Shown: positions 17,878 to 27,677, numbered from the stretch's first letter. The stretch is 48,483 nt of DNA from Planctomycetaceae bacterium (GCA_024642205.1 JAHEBQ010000157.1:1-48483); one strand, 5' to 3'. Made by a program: numbers and translations. Notes: a model not told the origin generated them from the letters alone.

Positions 17878-19998
17878 ATGACATTGCGTTTTCTAACCAA
17901 CAAATTTAGCTTTCAGAGCAAGTTGACCGTGCTGATGTTATCCGCCGCGACGCTGTCCGCGCTGGTCGTCGGCGTGATCGCATTCTGTGCGGGCAAGCAG
18001 GCAATGACCAACCAGGTTCTAAACCATTTAAATTCGATTCGAGAGTCGCGAGGAACGTCAGTCGCCAATTTTTTGAAACAATACCGCACTCAGGTTCAGA
18101 CCTTGACCGAAAGCGATAATATCATCGGCATGATGCGTGACTTCCGTGACGGATTTAACGAACTGCAGAGCCAGGACATCTCACTCCGACAGCGACAGGA
18201 ATTGCTGGAGTATTACAGGGTCGAGCAAATTCCCCGACTCGCGAAATTCGTGGACGGCGAGCCGATCCCTGAACAGATGATGCCAACAACTGCAGCGGGA
18301 CAGCATCTGCACCATACCTATCTCGTAAAAAATCCGGAGCCGGCGGATGAAAAATTTCGCCTTCTGGATGCCGAGCAAGATAATGGCTACAGCCGTGTTC
18401 ACCTTACCCATCATGCTAGGATCGCCAGGCTGGTTGAGCAACTCGGCTATTACGATTTCATACTTGTCGACGCGGAAACGACGAATATTGTTTATTCGTA
18501 TCGAAAGGAAATTGATCTTGGGGCGACACTGAGCGACGGATTCCTCTCACGAACCCAATTGTCCCATTCAGTGGAACGTTTACGTCGGGATCAGGACAAG
18601 CGATCCTTTGAGTTGGTTGACTTCGAGTCTTACCGGCCGTCCTTCGGGCGACCCGCAGCGTTTGCTGCCAGTCCCATTTTCGACGGCGTTACGATGGTTG
18701 GAATCCTTGTTCTGCAATTACCGACTGAAAGGATTGAGAATCTGCTTAGTAACAACCATGACTGGCGCTCGGCCGGTTTGGGAGAAACCGGCGAAACGTT
18801 GCTGGTTGGTGATGACTACATGCTTCGTTCGGAATTGCGGAGCCACTTGGAAGACCCTCAGCAACTCTTTGCCGATTTGGAAGCAATGGGGACACCCCAG
18901 CGTGAGTTGTCGCGAATAAAAGACAGCGGCACCGTCATTCTGAGTGAGTCCATCCACACTGAGGCGATCGAGAAAGCCCGAAATGGATTGTCGGGAACCG
19001 GGCGGATGTACGATTATCGCGGCAAGGAAGTACTGATTTCTTATGGGCCGTTGGATGTGGACGACTTGGACTGGAATATCGTTGCCAAAATGGATGTGGA
19101 GGAAGCCTATGCGCCGATTTACCTGCTCGGCCGACGCCTTTTGATTGCAGTTACGGGAATTGGGCTGGTCGTTTGTATCTTGGGAATATGCATTTCCAAT
19201 CAGTTGCTCCGTCCGTTGCAACGCGTTCTGAATGCGGTTGAAAAAGTATCCAGCGGCCGAGTCGACGTTGAGGTTCCGGTAACGGGGAACGATGAATTTG
19301 GGAACCTGGCAGCCAACTTCAATAAGATGACGAACAGTTTACGAGAAAAGACGGATATGCTGCATCGGAAAATCCTCCAGAATGATCAGCTTCTGGTCAG
19401 CACATTGCCTCAACCGGCGATCAAACGGCTTAAAGATGGCGCGGCTCAAGAACCAGATCTGTTTCCATCAGTGTCCATTTTTTGGGCAGCACTGAAAGGC
19501 CTTGAAACATTGTCGACGGGCCGCAGCGATGAGCAAAGTTTGTCGGCCTATCACGAACTGATTGGCGCATTGGATGACCTGGGGCAATCCTGTGGCGTCG
19601 AAAAACTGGGGAGCCTGTCGGGGCAATACGTCGCTGTTTGCGGCCTGTCGGATGAGCGGATTGATCATTTGCACAGAATGGCGGAATATTCACGGGAAAT
19701 GATCCACGTGGTAGAACGGTTCAACCTGCAACATCATTCTCAAGTCGTCGCGCAGATTGGTTTGGCTTGCGGCCCTGTCGCGGGTCTGCTTACCGGGCGC
19801 AGCAAGCTCGGTTACGAACTCTGGGGAGTTACAGCACGTCGCGCCCAGTGGCTGGCCCATACAGGACCACCCAATGGGATCCACCTCGGGCCCGATACCA
19901 GTGATCTTCTCTCTGAAATTGAGTCATTGGCGGGATTGGTGAAAGTCGCTGATGAAGCTCAGGTGAATGCAGCGCCGTTGAACTTGTCGGCTGCTTGA
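17878..19998 (+). CDS. Membrane sensor with dCache-like, HAMP and degenerate nucleotide-cyclase domains
   Basis: 706 residues from ATG 17878, preferred over an in-frame TTG 39 bases upstream. A first membrane helix lies at about 16-38, a long extracytoplasmic PAS/dCache-like sensor up to about 418, a second helix at 421-440, HAMP (RPLQRVLNAVEKVSSG) from 441, then a class III cyclase-fold domain (about 528-680). The fold is recognisable from AQIGLACGPVAGLLTG and GYELWGVTARRAQWLAHTG. The two metal-binding Asp of active enzymes are missing: FADIVGF is here IFWAALKGL, and the IGDAY element is LSGQY. The Asn and Arg of the GDTVNLASR helix are also replaced. It should therefore not make cAMP or cGMP. 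It ends 40 bases before the MscS-type channel gene, so both are probably one operon. Confidence 0.85.
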   Translation: MTLRFLTNKFSFQSKLTVLMLSAATLSALVVGVIAFCAGKQAMTNQVLNHLNSIRESRGTSVANFLKQYRTQVQTLTESDNIIGMMRDFRDGFNELQSQDISLRQRQELLEYYRVEQIPRLAKFVDGEPIPEQMMPTTAAGQHLHHTYLVKNPEPADEKFRLLDAEQDNGYSRVHLTHHARIARLVEQLGYYDFILVDAETTNIVYSYRKEIDLGATLSDGFLSRTQLSHSVERLRRDQDKRSFELVDFESYRPSFGRPAAFAASPIFDGVTMVGILVLQLPTERIENLLSNNHDWRSAGLGETGETLLVGDDYMLRSELRSHLEDPQQLFADLEAMGTPQRELSRIKDSGTVILSESIHTEAIEKARNGLSGTGRMYDYRGKEVLISYGPLDVDDLDWNIVAKMDVEEAYAPIYLLGRRLLIAVTGIGLVVCILGICISNQLLRPLQRVLNAVEKVSSGRVDVEVPVTGNDEFGNLAANFNKMTNSLREKTDMLHRKILQNDQLLVSTLPQPAIKRLKDGAAQEPDLFPSVSIFWAALKGLETLSTGRSDEQSLSAYHELIGALDDLGQSCGVEKLGSLSGQYVAVCGLSDERIDHLHRMAEYSREMIHVVERFNLQHHSQVVAQIGLACGPVAGLLTGRSKLGYELWGVTARRAQWLAHTGPPNGIHLGPDTSDLLSEIESLAGLVKVADEAQVNAAPLNLSAA

Positions 19999-20038
19999 AA
20001 CGGTAGCCTCTTCACACCCCTGGCAGAACGGAAACGCC

Positions 20039-21502
20039 GTGTCCCCCCTTGAAATCACGAATCACGACTATCAAATCACCTGGGCTGTATGTTTGCTCGT
20101 CGGATTTCCGCTGGCGATGATTCTCCTGGGCGAGATTGTGCACCATTGTCGCCGTTCGGGCCATCAAATGGCCAATCCATTCGGACATGTCCGGATACTG
20201 ATCCTGCCGCCATTGGCTATTTATTTATTGCTAACGTGTGTCGTGAGGCTGGATGCGAGCGAGTTGTTTCCGCGATTGGCGCTCACCGGCTTTTTGCTGG
20301 GCTTGATCTACACAATGCTGACTTTTGTCAAAGCGGTGTTATTTGTCGATTCCAGTGAAGGTAGTTGGCGTCACAAGATGCCACGTATTTTGGTAGATCT
20401 CATTCGATTGACCCTCGTTATGGTGGGTTCACTGTTCGTTTTGTCTGCCGTTTGGGGACAAAATCTCGGACAAATGTTGACCGCCTTTGGAGTCGGTTCG
20501 ATCGTGATTGGACTGGCGCTGCAGGAACCAATGGGTAACGTATTCTCGGGAATATTCCTTTTGTTGGAACGTCCGGTTCAGGTGGGGGATTGGATTGAAA
20601 TCGACGGTAAAACGGGTGAAGTTGCAGAAATTAATTGGCGTTCGGTACATCTGGTGACACGGTTGAAAGAACTGATTGTGGTACCAAATTCTGTGCTGGC
20701 GAAGGGACAGTTCAAGAACTTCTCACGTCCCGGGCCCATGCTTTCTCAAACTCTGGAAATCGGTTTCTCATATGACGACCCACCCAATAAAGTTAAACGC
20801 GTATTGGAAAATATCGTCCGTCAAACGCCGGGAGTACTGCAAGAACCGCCGCCTTCTGTTCAAACCAGGGGATACGGCGATTACTGTATCAACTACATCA
20901 TCCGGTTTTACCTGACTGACTACACGGGGCAATTCGACCTTCGCGACGAACTTTTGACGCGAATCTGGTATGCAGCGCGGCGCGAATCGTTGACCATTCC
21001 TTATCCGGTTCAAACTCATATCCAGGTAACTCCCGAGCAAATGGCGATGAGGCAGAAACGAGTCACTGCGCAAGAGTTGACTGAGTCGCTACAAGCCCTG
21101 GGATTGGCGCAACAAACCGAAATTACGAACCGCTTGGAACAGGTGACTGTGCGTTCGTTCGGTCGTGGTGAAATCATTATCCGACAAGGCCAGAAATTGG
21201 ATGGTTTGCATTTGATCGTGTCCGGTCGTGCGCGGCTTTCGCTGCAAGATGAAACCGGGTGCCAACAGGACGTGGGACAACTGGGTCCGGGAGAGTTCTT
21301 CGGCGAACGCGCAATAATTTCGTCGCAAACCAGTGAAATGACGATAGCAGCAATCGAAGACCTGGAAATTTTGATATTGAATGGCGATCTTTTGCATACG
21401 GCCTTGGAATCTTCTCCGCGTGCGATTCGTGAAATTGGCAACGTCATCCAGTCTCGCGATCGAGACCTCAGAGCCCGACGCGGTAGCCAGCGGGCGGCCT
21501 GA
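20039..21502 (+). CDS. MscS-family channel with C-terminal cyclic-nucleotide-binding-like domain
   Basis: 487 residues from a GTG start. Membrane helices lie at about 12-33, 50-70, 78-103, 118-140 and the pore-lining 145-175. The MscS signature follows (GLALQEPMGNVFSGIFLLLERP, then QVGDWIEIDGKTGEVAEINWR and VVPNSVLAKGQFKNFSRP). Residues 365-470 form a cyclic-nucleotide-binding fold. This is the bCNG architecture, in which a nucleotide gates the channel. However, the phosphate-binding cassette reads FFGERAIISSQTSEMTIAA. The usual Pro-Arg-Ser/Thr-Ala contact is absent, so binding of cAMP or cGMP is doubtful. It directly follows the degenerate cyclase gene, which suggests that the sensor and channel work together. 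Confidence 0.9.
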   Translation: MSPLEITNHDYQITWAVCLLVGFPLAMILLGEIVHHCRRSGHQMANPFGHVRILILPPLAIYLLLTCVVRLDASELFPRLALTGFLLGLIYTMLTFVKAVLFVDSSEGSWRHKMPRILVDLIRLTLVMVGSLFVLSAVWGQNLGQMLTAFGVGSIVIGLALQEPMGNVFSGIFLLLERPVQVGDWIEIDGKTGEVAEINWRSVHLVTRLKELIVVPNSVLAKGQFKNFSRPGPMLSQTLEIGFSYDDPPNKVKRVLENIVRQTPGVLQEPPPSVQTRGYGDYCINYIIRFYLTDYTGQFDLRDELLTRIWYAARRESLTIPYPVQTHIQVTPEQMAMRQKRVTAQELTESLQALGLAQQTEITNRLEQVTVRSFGRGEIIIRQGQKLDGLHLIVSGRARLSLQDETGCQQDVGQLGPGEFFGERAIISSQTSEMTIAAIEDLEILILNGDLLHTALESSPRAIREIGNVIQSRDRDLRARRGSQRAA

Positions 21503-21819
21503 TCGGTGGCCGGAAGAGAAATGAAATAAGGAAAGGTGGTGGCTTGGGATGTCGGCTCCTGGAATATAGGTTTCAGCTAGCTGGACCCCTGTCATCCAAA
21601 TCGTTCGAAATTCGACGAAAAAAATGCTTCGCCCCAACGTCAATGTTTTTGTTGGGAAAGCCTGCCCCGGGGATCAATCTGGGTGAACGAATCGAATTGG
21701 CGAATCACAGGCAGGGGTAAACTTGTGATCGTGTCAGAACCAGTCCGAATCACTATTGATGTGAATAGCCATATCAATTAATTTCTCGGTCTCAGATATT
21801 TCCAGCACGGAGGTTTTTA
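21503..21819. other. Intergenic region upstream of the PstS-like gene
   Basis: 317 bases with no supported gene. It ends with a strong ribosome binding site (cggagg) seven bases before the next ATG. The plus-strand promoter of the following genes is expected here. Confidence 0.4.
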
Positions 21820-22872
21820 ATGACGCCACTGATTCGCATCACCTGTCTATTTGCCATGACCATCGTTGTCGCGCTCGGTCACCCCGGAATCGCTCAAGAG
21901 AAATCGACGGAGCCGGCAAAGACAGAAACTCAAAGCCAGACCAGCAACAAGTTGTCGGCGGAAGAAATCCGCGCACTACTGGACTCCATCGACCCCTATT
22001 TGCCCAAGGAAGACGTTGCAGGTGAGATCGACATCTTCGGTTCGACAAGTATGGATGTACTCGCCCATGGCTGGGCGAATGGCTTCAAGAAGTTCCACGC
22101 CGATTCGAAATTTGTGATTTCGGCCGAAGGATCAGAGACGGTGATTGATCGCTTGTCAAAAAGCCATTCCAGTATTGGAATGCTGTCCAGGCCGGTCTCG
22201 GATGACGAACTTGCCAAGCTAAAAGCTGTGGGTCTCAAGCACCCAGTAGCCATTCAGGTTGCACGGGAGCCCCTGGGAGTTTTTGTCCATGAGAGTAATC
22301 CATTGCAAGTCATTACGTATCCACAACTCGTAACCTTGTTTTGCGCGGAAGATCCTGCCGCCGAAGTCAATTGGGCCACGGTGGGCGTTACAGGCGAACT
22401 CTCGGAAAAACCGATTCACATTGTCGGTCGAGATGAGAAGAGCGGTACACGTAAGTTCATTGAGACCTACCTGTTCCATTTGAACCGCATGAGAAAAGCC
22501 CAAAGTGAGTTGAGTGCCAATGCAGAGGTTGTTCGCGCTGTCGCGGAAGACACTCAAGCGATCGCGATATCCGACTACAAATGTAACAACAGCTCTGTTC
22601 GTCGCTTGAAACTGAGAGACAGATCCACCGTTCTCGAAGGTGATGAACACGAAATCCTGTTGGGACATTATCCGATTACCCGTCCACTCACGCTCGTCTT
22701 CGATCTCGAAGCCCAAGGCCCTCAAGCGTCAGCCAATCGCGAATTTGTCAGGTATGCCCTGACCCAAAGCGGGCAAGTCAACACAATCCTGGCTGGCTTT
22801 TTTCCCTACGATCCACCGACGCTTCGTGGGGAATTGTCGAAGCTGGAAATTCGTGAAGAAAATCAGAAATAG
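21820..22872 (+). CDS. PstS-like periplasmic phosphate-binding protein, orphan
   Basis: 350 residues with a strong Shine-Dalgarno. A signal peptide ends near GIAQ (23-26), followed by a low-complexity linker rich in T, E and Q. The PstS-type binding-protein fold is shown by the loop GSTSM (74-78), AEGSET (102-107), the SHSSIGMLSRPV segment and RDEKSGTR (204-211), which lie where phosphate-contacting loops are in PstS. No pstC, pstA, pstB or phoU genes are next to it. It is followed 116 bases downstream by an exported PDZ protein. It may bind phosphate or another oxyanion, either for a distant transporter or as a sensor. Confidence 0.82.
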   Translation: MTPLIRITCLFAMTIVVALGHPGIAQEKSTEPAKTETQSQTSNKLSAEEIRALLDSIDPYLPKEDVAGEIDIFGSTSMDVLAHGWANGFKKFHADSKFVISAEGSETVIDRLSKSHSSIGMLSRPVSDDELAKLKAVGLKHPVAIQVAREPLGVFVHESNPLQVITYPQLVTLFCAEDPAAEVNWATVGVTGELSEKPIHIVGRDEKSGTRKFIETYLFHLNRMRKAQSELSANAEVVRAVAEDTQAIAISDYKCNNSSVRRLKLRDRSTVLEGDEHEILLGHYPITRPLTLVFDLEAQGPQASANREFVRYALTQSGQVNTILAGFFPYDPPTLRGELSKLEIREENQK

Positions 22873-22988
22873 CAGAACCTTACGTTCGTCGCTGACAGAC
22901 GAGAACGCTCACAAGAGATCCAAGCCACAATTCACGCCGGACCTAGCCCGTTGCGATACAAGAAAACTATTGAAAGAGGAAATAATCG

Positions 22989-24143
22989 ATGGATGTTGCT
23001 CGCTTGAGAATGATCAGCATTGGATGCTGGATGATGCCCCTGCTGTTGGTGACAATTGCTGCCCGAGAATCCAAAGCCCAAACAGGTTGGGGCGATCGAT
23101 CATTTGACACGCCTTCCCTCTCCAATGTCGACCGTCAATGGGAAGGAGGCTGGCTTGACACGTCGTCTTCCAATCGAAGTTGGCAATTCGGAGTCATGGT
23201 GAACAATACCGACACCGGCGCGGTAGTACGTCAGGTAATGCCCAATTCATCTGCTGCCCGAGCGGGCCTAATCCCGGGAGACGCGATTCTCTGCGTTGCA
23301 GGTGACCAAGTTGGTCGCGTTGGAAACCGGGTCTTCGACGTTGAAGAAGAAGTTAGTCGTCACGCCGACTCGCAAGGTCGCGTCGCAATGTTGATGATGG
23401 ACCGACGCCTCGGTCAGCTGAAATCCATGACGGTCCAGTTAGGGACTCAGCTTACCGGCCTTAATGGCACACTCACCATAAGTGGGGGCGGCAGACTTCC
23501 AATGGATGCCGTCGCGACGATTCGTTTGGAGAACCAAAGCCGTCCGCAATATCAAGTCCGCAACGGCGAGAAGTCATTTCGGTTGTCCAATTTCGGCGTT
23601 GGCAACATTCCTTTTGAGTTGAATTACGATCCCAGCTATATTTCCAATAGCGACACCTATTTTCTCAGGGCCTTTATAACGTCCGGCGGACGAACCATTT
23701 ACCAAACGCAACGCCCTACCTATGTTTTGACGCAAGGCAATCCGACTAACGTTCAACTGGTACTTGCGCCATCGACCTACCTGCCCGGAGGAAACTTCAT
23801 TCAGGCGGGCTATATCCCCTCAAATATTTACCAGCAAAAAATTGCCGCCGCCTACCAACGCTATTTGCAGCGATCGCCGACGACCATGGAAATGGCAGCG
23901 TTTGACCGGACGCCTGACATCGCTGAACGCGTCGAGAGATTACCAGCCGACTTGATGGCGACCGAGGAGTTCTTTTCTCGAATGGGAGGCAACACGGATG
24001 CGTGGATTCGCGCATCATTCCAGGAAATTGTCGGACATGCGCCGACTTCGACTGAAATCAATCTTTGGATGCGTCGTTTTGGCGAATTGCGTTATTCCCG
24101 AACTGAACTCCTCAATCAGCTTTACATGCAATCCAGGGGTTAG
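22989..24143 (+). CDS. Exported PDZ / YscW-like / DUF4214-like protein
   Basis: 384 residues. A strong ribosome site (agagga) precedes the ATG. The signal peptide ends near SKAQ (28-31). A PDZ domain spans about 65-145 (FGVMVNN...GAVVRQVMPNSSAARAGLIPGDAIL). A beta-sandwich of the YbaY/YscW type follows at about 155-260 (LNGTLTISGG...FELNYDPSYI...YFLRAFITSGGRTIYQT). The tail (about 280-384) looks like DUF4214 repeats (AYQRYLQRSPTTMEMAAF, then FQEIVGHAPTSTEINLW). No protease domain is present, so it is probably a periplasmic or surface scaffold. The role is not known. Confidence 0.75.
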   Translation: MDVARLRMISIGCWMMPLLLVTIAARESKAQTGWGDRSFDTPSLSNVDRQWEGGWLDTSSSNRSWQFGVMVNNTDTGAVVRQVMPNSSAARAGLIPGDAILCVAGDQVGRVGNRVFDVEEEVSRHADSQGRVAMLMMDRRLGQLKSMTVQLGTQLTGLNGTLTISGGGRLPMDAVATIRLENQSRPQYQVRNGEKSFRLSNFGVGNIPFELNYDPSYISNSDTYFLRAFITSGGRTIYQTQRPTYVLTQGNPTNVQLVLAPSTYLPGGNFIQAGYIPSNIYQQKIAAAYQRYLQRSPTTMEMAAFDRTPDIAERVERLPADLMATEEFFSRMGGNTDAWIRASFQEIVGHAPTSTEINLWMRRFGELRYSRTELLNQLYMQSRG

Positions 24144-24250
24144 CCGTCAGCCCCGTATGTTACAGCCCGCACAGGTATCCTTGGTTCAACGAAAATAAGT
24201 TGCTCCGGCAGATCGACAATGGGTGATGGGCCAACCGAGAAGTTATTCTG

Positions 24251-25174
24251 GTGTCGAAAATGCTTGTGTTGAAAGCATCAAGAAAATTCAAAAAGAAGTC
24301 GGTTCCAAGCCGGAACCCAATTCCTTTGGGGCTGTTATTGACGCTTGGTCTCCTGTTGGCCATGCCTGGCTGCCGGGGGGGGGCATGCAGCAGCGTTTGT
24401 CCGCCTGGCTACATACCCGTTTATAACTGTCCGCCCGGCAGCTATGTCCCTCGCCCTGGTACGTTTCCGCCCGTGGTACCTGGGACAAGTACTTATCCAC
24501 CGGTTACGACTGGCAGCTACACCTATCCATCCGTCACTCCCGGTGCGAGTACCTTTTCACCAGTTACAACGTCGAATATCTATCCGTCGGTCATTCCTGC
24601 CAACAATACCTACCCGCCTGTTTCGCCTGGCGCGAACACTTTCCCGCCGACGACTCCCGGCGCCTCCACGCTCCCACCGGTTACTCCTGGTGCGAGTACT
24701 CTTCCGCCAGTTACGCCGTCGAACACCAACACATCGGTCATGTCCGCCAGCAGCGTCTATCCCCCCGTCGCGCCGGGAAGTTCGTATTCGCCAGTCAATA
24801 CTGCAGCAAGCACATCATCATCAATCAGTTCCGGCCAGAACGCTTATCCTCCTGTCATGCCACCGAACGGGCCTGCTTCCCCGGGTGTAACAGCAAGGAA
24901 TCAGCCGACTTGGGCAGGACCGGCGAACCTGAGTGAGCGGTGGGTGGTCGCTGAATCAACGGCAGTCCCAACGATAGCCTCTGCGTCTTGGCAAGCCGTC
25001 GAACCGGATTCAAGTATTATTCCACCAGCCAACGGGAACGGCCAGGTCGTCCCGAGAAACAACGGAGGCAACATGGTCGTTCCGCCCGCCAATGCGCGAC
25101 CCAACGCCAGTGCTTTTCCTCCTACGAATCCACCATCAAACACGCTCCCACCGGTTACTCCCTTTGGGCGTTGA
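24251..25174 (+). CDS. Proline/threonine-rich repeat lipoprotein
   Basis: 307 residues from a GTG at 24251 (an in-frame ATG lies at 24260). The N-terminus is basic, followed by a Leu-rich core and the lipobox LAMPGC, so a lipid-anchored surface protein is predicted. Just after the lipobox codon the DNA has a run of nine G. The mature protein begins with several Cys, then carries about fifteen imperfect repeats of roughly ten residues of the form YPPVTPGAST / LPPVTPGAS, and ends with LPPVTPFGR. No enzymatic domain. It may be a wall- or matrix-spanning stalk. The IS5-type element begins only eight bases after its stop codon. Confidence 0.7.
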   Translation: MSKMLVLKASRKFKKKSVPSRNPIPLGLLLTLGLLLAMPGCRGGACSSVCPPGYIPVYNCPPGSYVPRPGTFPPVVPGTSTYPPVTTGSYTYPSVTPGASTFSPVTTSNIYPSVIPANNTYPPVSPGANTFPPTTPGASTLPPVTPGASTLPPVTPSNTNTSVMSASSVYPPVAPGSSYSPVNTAASTSSSISSGQNAYPPVMPPNGPASPGVTARNQPTWAGPANLSERWVVAESTAVPTIASASWQAVEPDSSIIPPANGNGQVVPRNNGGNMVVPPANARPNASAFPPTNPPSNTLPPVTPFGR

Positions 25175-25312
25175 AATATCTAAAGGAAATTTCAAAACTA
25201 TCAAAATAGATCAAGCCGTTTTTGTGTAATGTGCGTACAGTTTGCGAATGGAAACAAACTGATGTCACAACGATCCCACTCTGCGGAAGCAGAATCCAAG
25301 CTGGGGTCCAGG

Positions 25313-26054
25313 ATGGAACTCACTGACGACCAGTGGGGCTTAACCTCTGATCTTTTTGACGACCCGCCGCCATCGCCGCTTGGAGGTCGTCCTCGCGCAT
25401 CGTCTCGTGATTGTTTCGAGGCCATTGCGTGGGTCCTTCGGACAGGTGCGCGTTGGCGAGATTTGCCTGACCATTTCCCTTCCCATCCAATATGCTGGCG
25501 TCGACTGAAACAGTGGTCGGAATCCGGCCTGTTCAAGAAGGCATGGGCGCGGCTGCTCAACAAGCTGGATCGACAAGGTGAGATCGACGGTGAGGAGTCG
25601 ATGGCCGACGGGACGTTTTCGTCTGCAAAAAAAGGGGACTTTGCGTAGGCAAGACCAAGCAAGGCAAGAGTACTAAGATCATGCTGTTGGTCGATGGCAA
25701 CGGTACGCCGCGGCAACCTGGTTGAAAGTGCCAGCCCTCATGAAGTACTTCTCATCGAGCCTCTGCTCGCCAACCGTGGCATACGTCGTTGTCCGAAAAA
25801 ATTGATTTACGATAAGGCTGCCGACAGCGACCCGCTGCGTTCTCGATTTCTCAAACGCGGAATCGACCTGATTGCTCCTCACAAATGCAACCGCGTTAAA
25901 CCGCCCACCCAAGACGGTCGAAAAATCAGGCGTTACCGCAAGCGATGGAAAGTTGAACGAACCAACAGTTGGCTCCAAAACTTCCGACGGCTTGTAACAA
26001 GGGATGCGTTCTATCATCATTTGTTTCAGGGATTCGTAAACCTCGCATGCCTAA
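25313..26054 (+). pseudogene. IS5-family transposase, frameshifted and split by IS701 insertion
   Basis: Residues from MELTDDQW follow the IS427-type transposase: an N-terminal DUF4096-like part (GGRPRASSRDCFEAIAWVLRTGARWRDLP), DGTFSSAKK, MLLVDGNG, CPKKLIYDKAADSDPLR and a YRKRWKVERTNSWLQNFRRLV catalytic Glu helix. The frame breaks at an A7 run (about 25627-25633), where a -1 shift restores GKTKQGKSTKIM, and again near 25710-25725 before ESASPHEV. The original 3' end lies after the inserted element at 27682-27700. A stretch through a chance stop at 26089 is insertion sequence, not transposase. Inactive. Confidence 0.8.
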
Positions 26055-27677
26055 TTGGACAGCGCCGGAATGTGGTCTTTAGGCTGTAAATCATGGGGTT
26101 TCGTTGGGTGGTTTGCAAGACTTGATTTTGTCCACATCGATTCCGAGCAATTCGTATAGTTGTCGTCTGGTTTTTGTGTGTGACTTGATTGCGTGAGCGT
26201 TGCGTTTTTGGTGATATGACTGTCGGCGGAGTTCGTCTTCGAATCGTTCAGTCTTTTGTGGCGGTGGCAAGTCACGATTATTCAAGTATACGTTGACGAC
26301 CGCGCGAACTTGTTCGGCCGTCAGCTTTTCCAGCGGGTCGATTTCTTCCAGATCGTCCCATGTTTGTCGCAGACGACTACAGAACAGATGGCTGAGCTGA
26401 GTCACGAACCAGTGCCGATGAACGCAACGCCAACCACGGACTTCGAAATGATCCAGACCAAGTTCTTCCTTGGCGGTGCGAAAGCAGGCTTCGATTGCCC
26501 AGCGTCCAAACGCAACCTGGAGCAACCACCGCAGGGTGACACGGTCACGACCAACGACTCGATTGGAAAGAAAGTATTTAACTTCGCCGGTGCGAACATT
26601 GCAAGCGACGATTAATGTGTGTTGCTTGGCTGGAAGTTTGTCGATTGTCTTCCGCCAGAACCATGCCCATTTGACTTCCCAGACTTCGGGTCCGTGATCG
26701 GTGTCTTTGATGCGGTAGCGTTGCCAATTTTTCTCGGTGAACACGGGCGAGTAAGTCGCAAGATTATCGACGCGGCGGCTGACATCGGCTTTGCGAACTC
26801 GTGGAACGCGGCGGGGCCGTCCGTTCTTTGAGGGCTTCGGTGCTGTGCGAATGACTTTCGGTCGGTTCAGCCAACCATGGAAATTACCGGGTATTTCGCC
26901 AATGAAAGCCTCGCCAATTTCATCCAGGTTGTCGAGGAACTTGGTGTCTCTTCCGTAAAGTTCGTCGAACGTCCACGCACTAACTCGGATGCCATTAGAC
27001 AACGCGTGTTTGACTTGGTTGATGGCGATCTGTGGTTTGGTTTGGAACTCAACTTCATCAGGCACATCGTTTTTTTACGGCGCGCGTCGTCTTCGGCCCA
27101 GCTCTTGGGCAAGTACATCCGGCTGTCTAAAAGGCTTTGAAAGCCGGGGGCCGAGTAAGCCAGGTGAACGCCGACGCTACAGTTTTCGATCTTGCCTCGA
27201 TTGCCGTTGTACTGACGAGCAGCACCGACGGTATGGTTGCCACTCTTGTGCGTTCCTGATTCGTCAATCATGCCGATGGCCTCGTGATGAGCGTGATCGC
27301 GGGCAATGATCTGCTGGCAACGATCGCGAAGCTGCTCTTCATTCCACCTGATCGACTCCAGAAAGCGTTGTAATGTTCGTGGAGATTTATTGAACGTGAG
27401 CGCAATGGCTTCACAGTTCTTGCGCTGAATGTTCGAGAGTTGACCTTGAGCATAGACCTTGAGCAGTTGACGACCCGCGCCTCTTGCAAAACAGTCAGAA
27501 AACATTCTCAAAAACTGATACAATAACGATCCAATGCTTGAGATCCTTTCAAGCGTTAACATGGCGATCCTCCGTGAGTCCTTGTGACAAGTAATTCACG
27601 CGGAGGATCGTCCCTTTTGCAAAACGACGGAAGATCAATTAGCCAAACGATTTACCGTCAATAGTGGCGCTGTCCAA
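26055..27677 (-). mobile_element. IS701-family insertion sequence
   Basis: 1,623 bases bounded by perfect 12-base inverted repeats: ttggacagcgcc at 26055-26066 and its reverse complement at 27666-27677. The direct repeat CTAA flanks it on both sides (26051-26054 and 27678-27681). Four-base duplications with this type of sequence are characteristic of the IS701 family. The element lies antisense inside the IS5-family transposase gene. Confidence 0.88.
26091..27562 (-). pseudogene. IS701-family transposase, broken by a frameshift
   Basis: Two overlapping minus-strand frames together make one DDE transposase of about 480 residues. The first (from 27562) holds NKSPRTLQRFLESIRWNEEQL and the first catalytic Asp in IGMIDESGTHKSG. 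The second (to 26091) holds GRWAIEACFRTAKEELGLDHFEVRGW with the catalytic Glu region and HWFVTQLSHL. They are out of frame at an A7 run near 27067-27073. The family is normally one frame, so a one-base change is more likely than programmed shifting, and the copy is probably inactive. Confidence 0.8.

Noticed and set aside
26867..27073. Programmed frameshift in the IS701-type transposase
   Set aside because: The A7 run is not in the right phase for two-tRNA slippage, and the family is normally a single frame. A simple indel is more likely.
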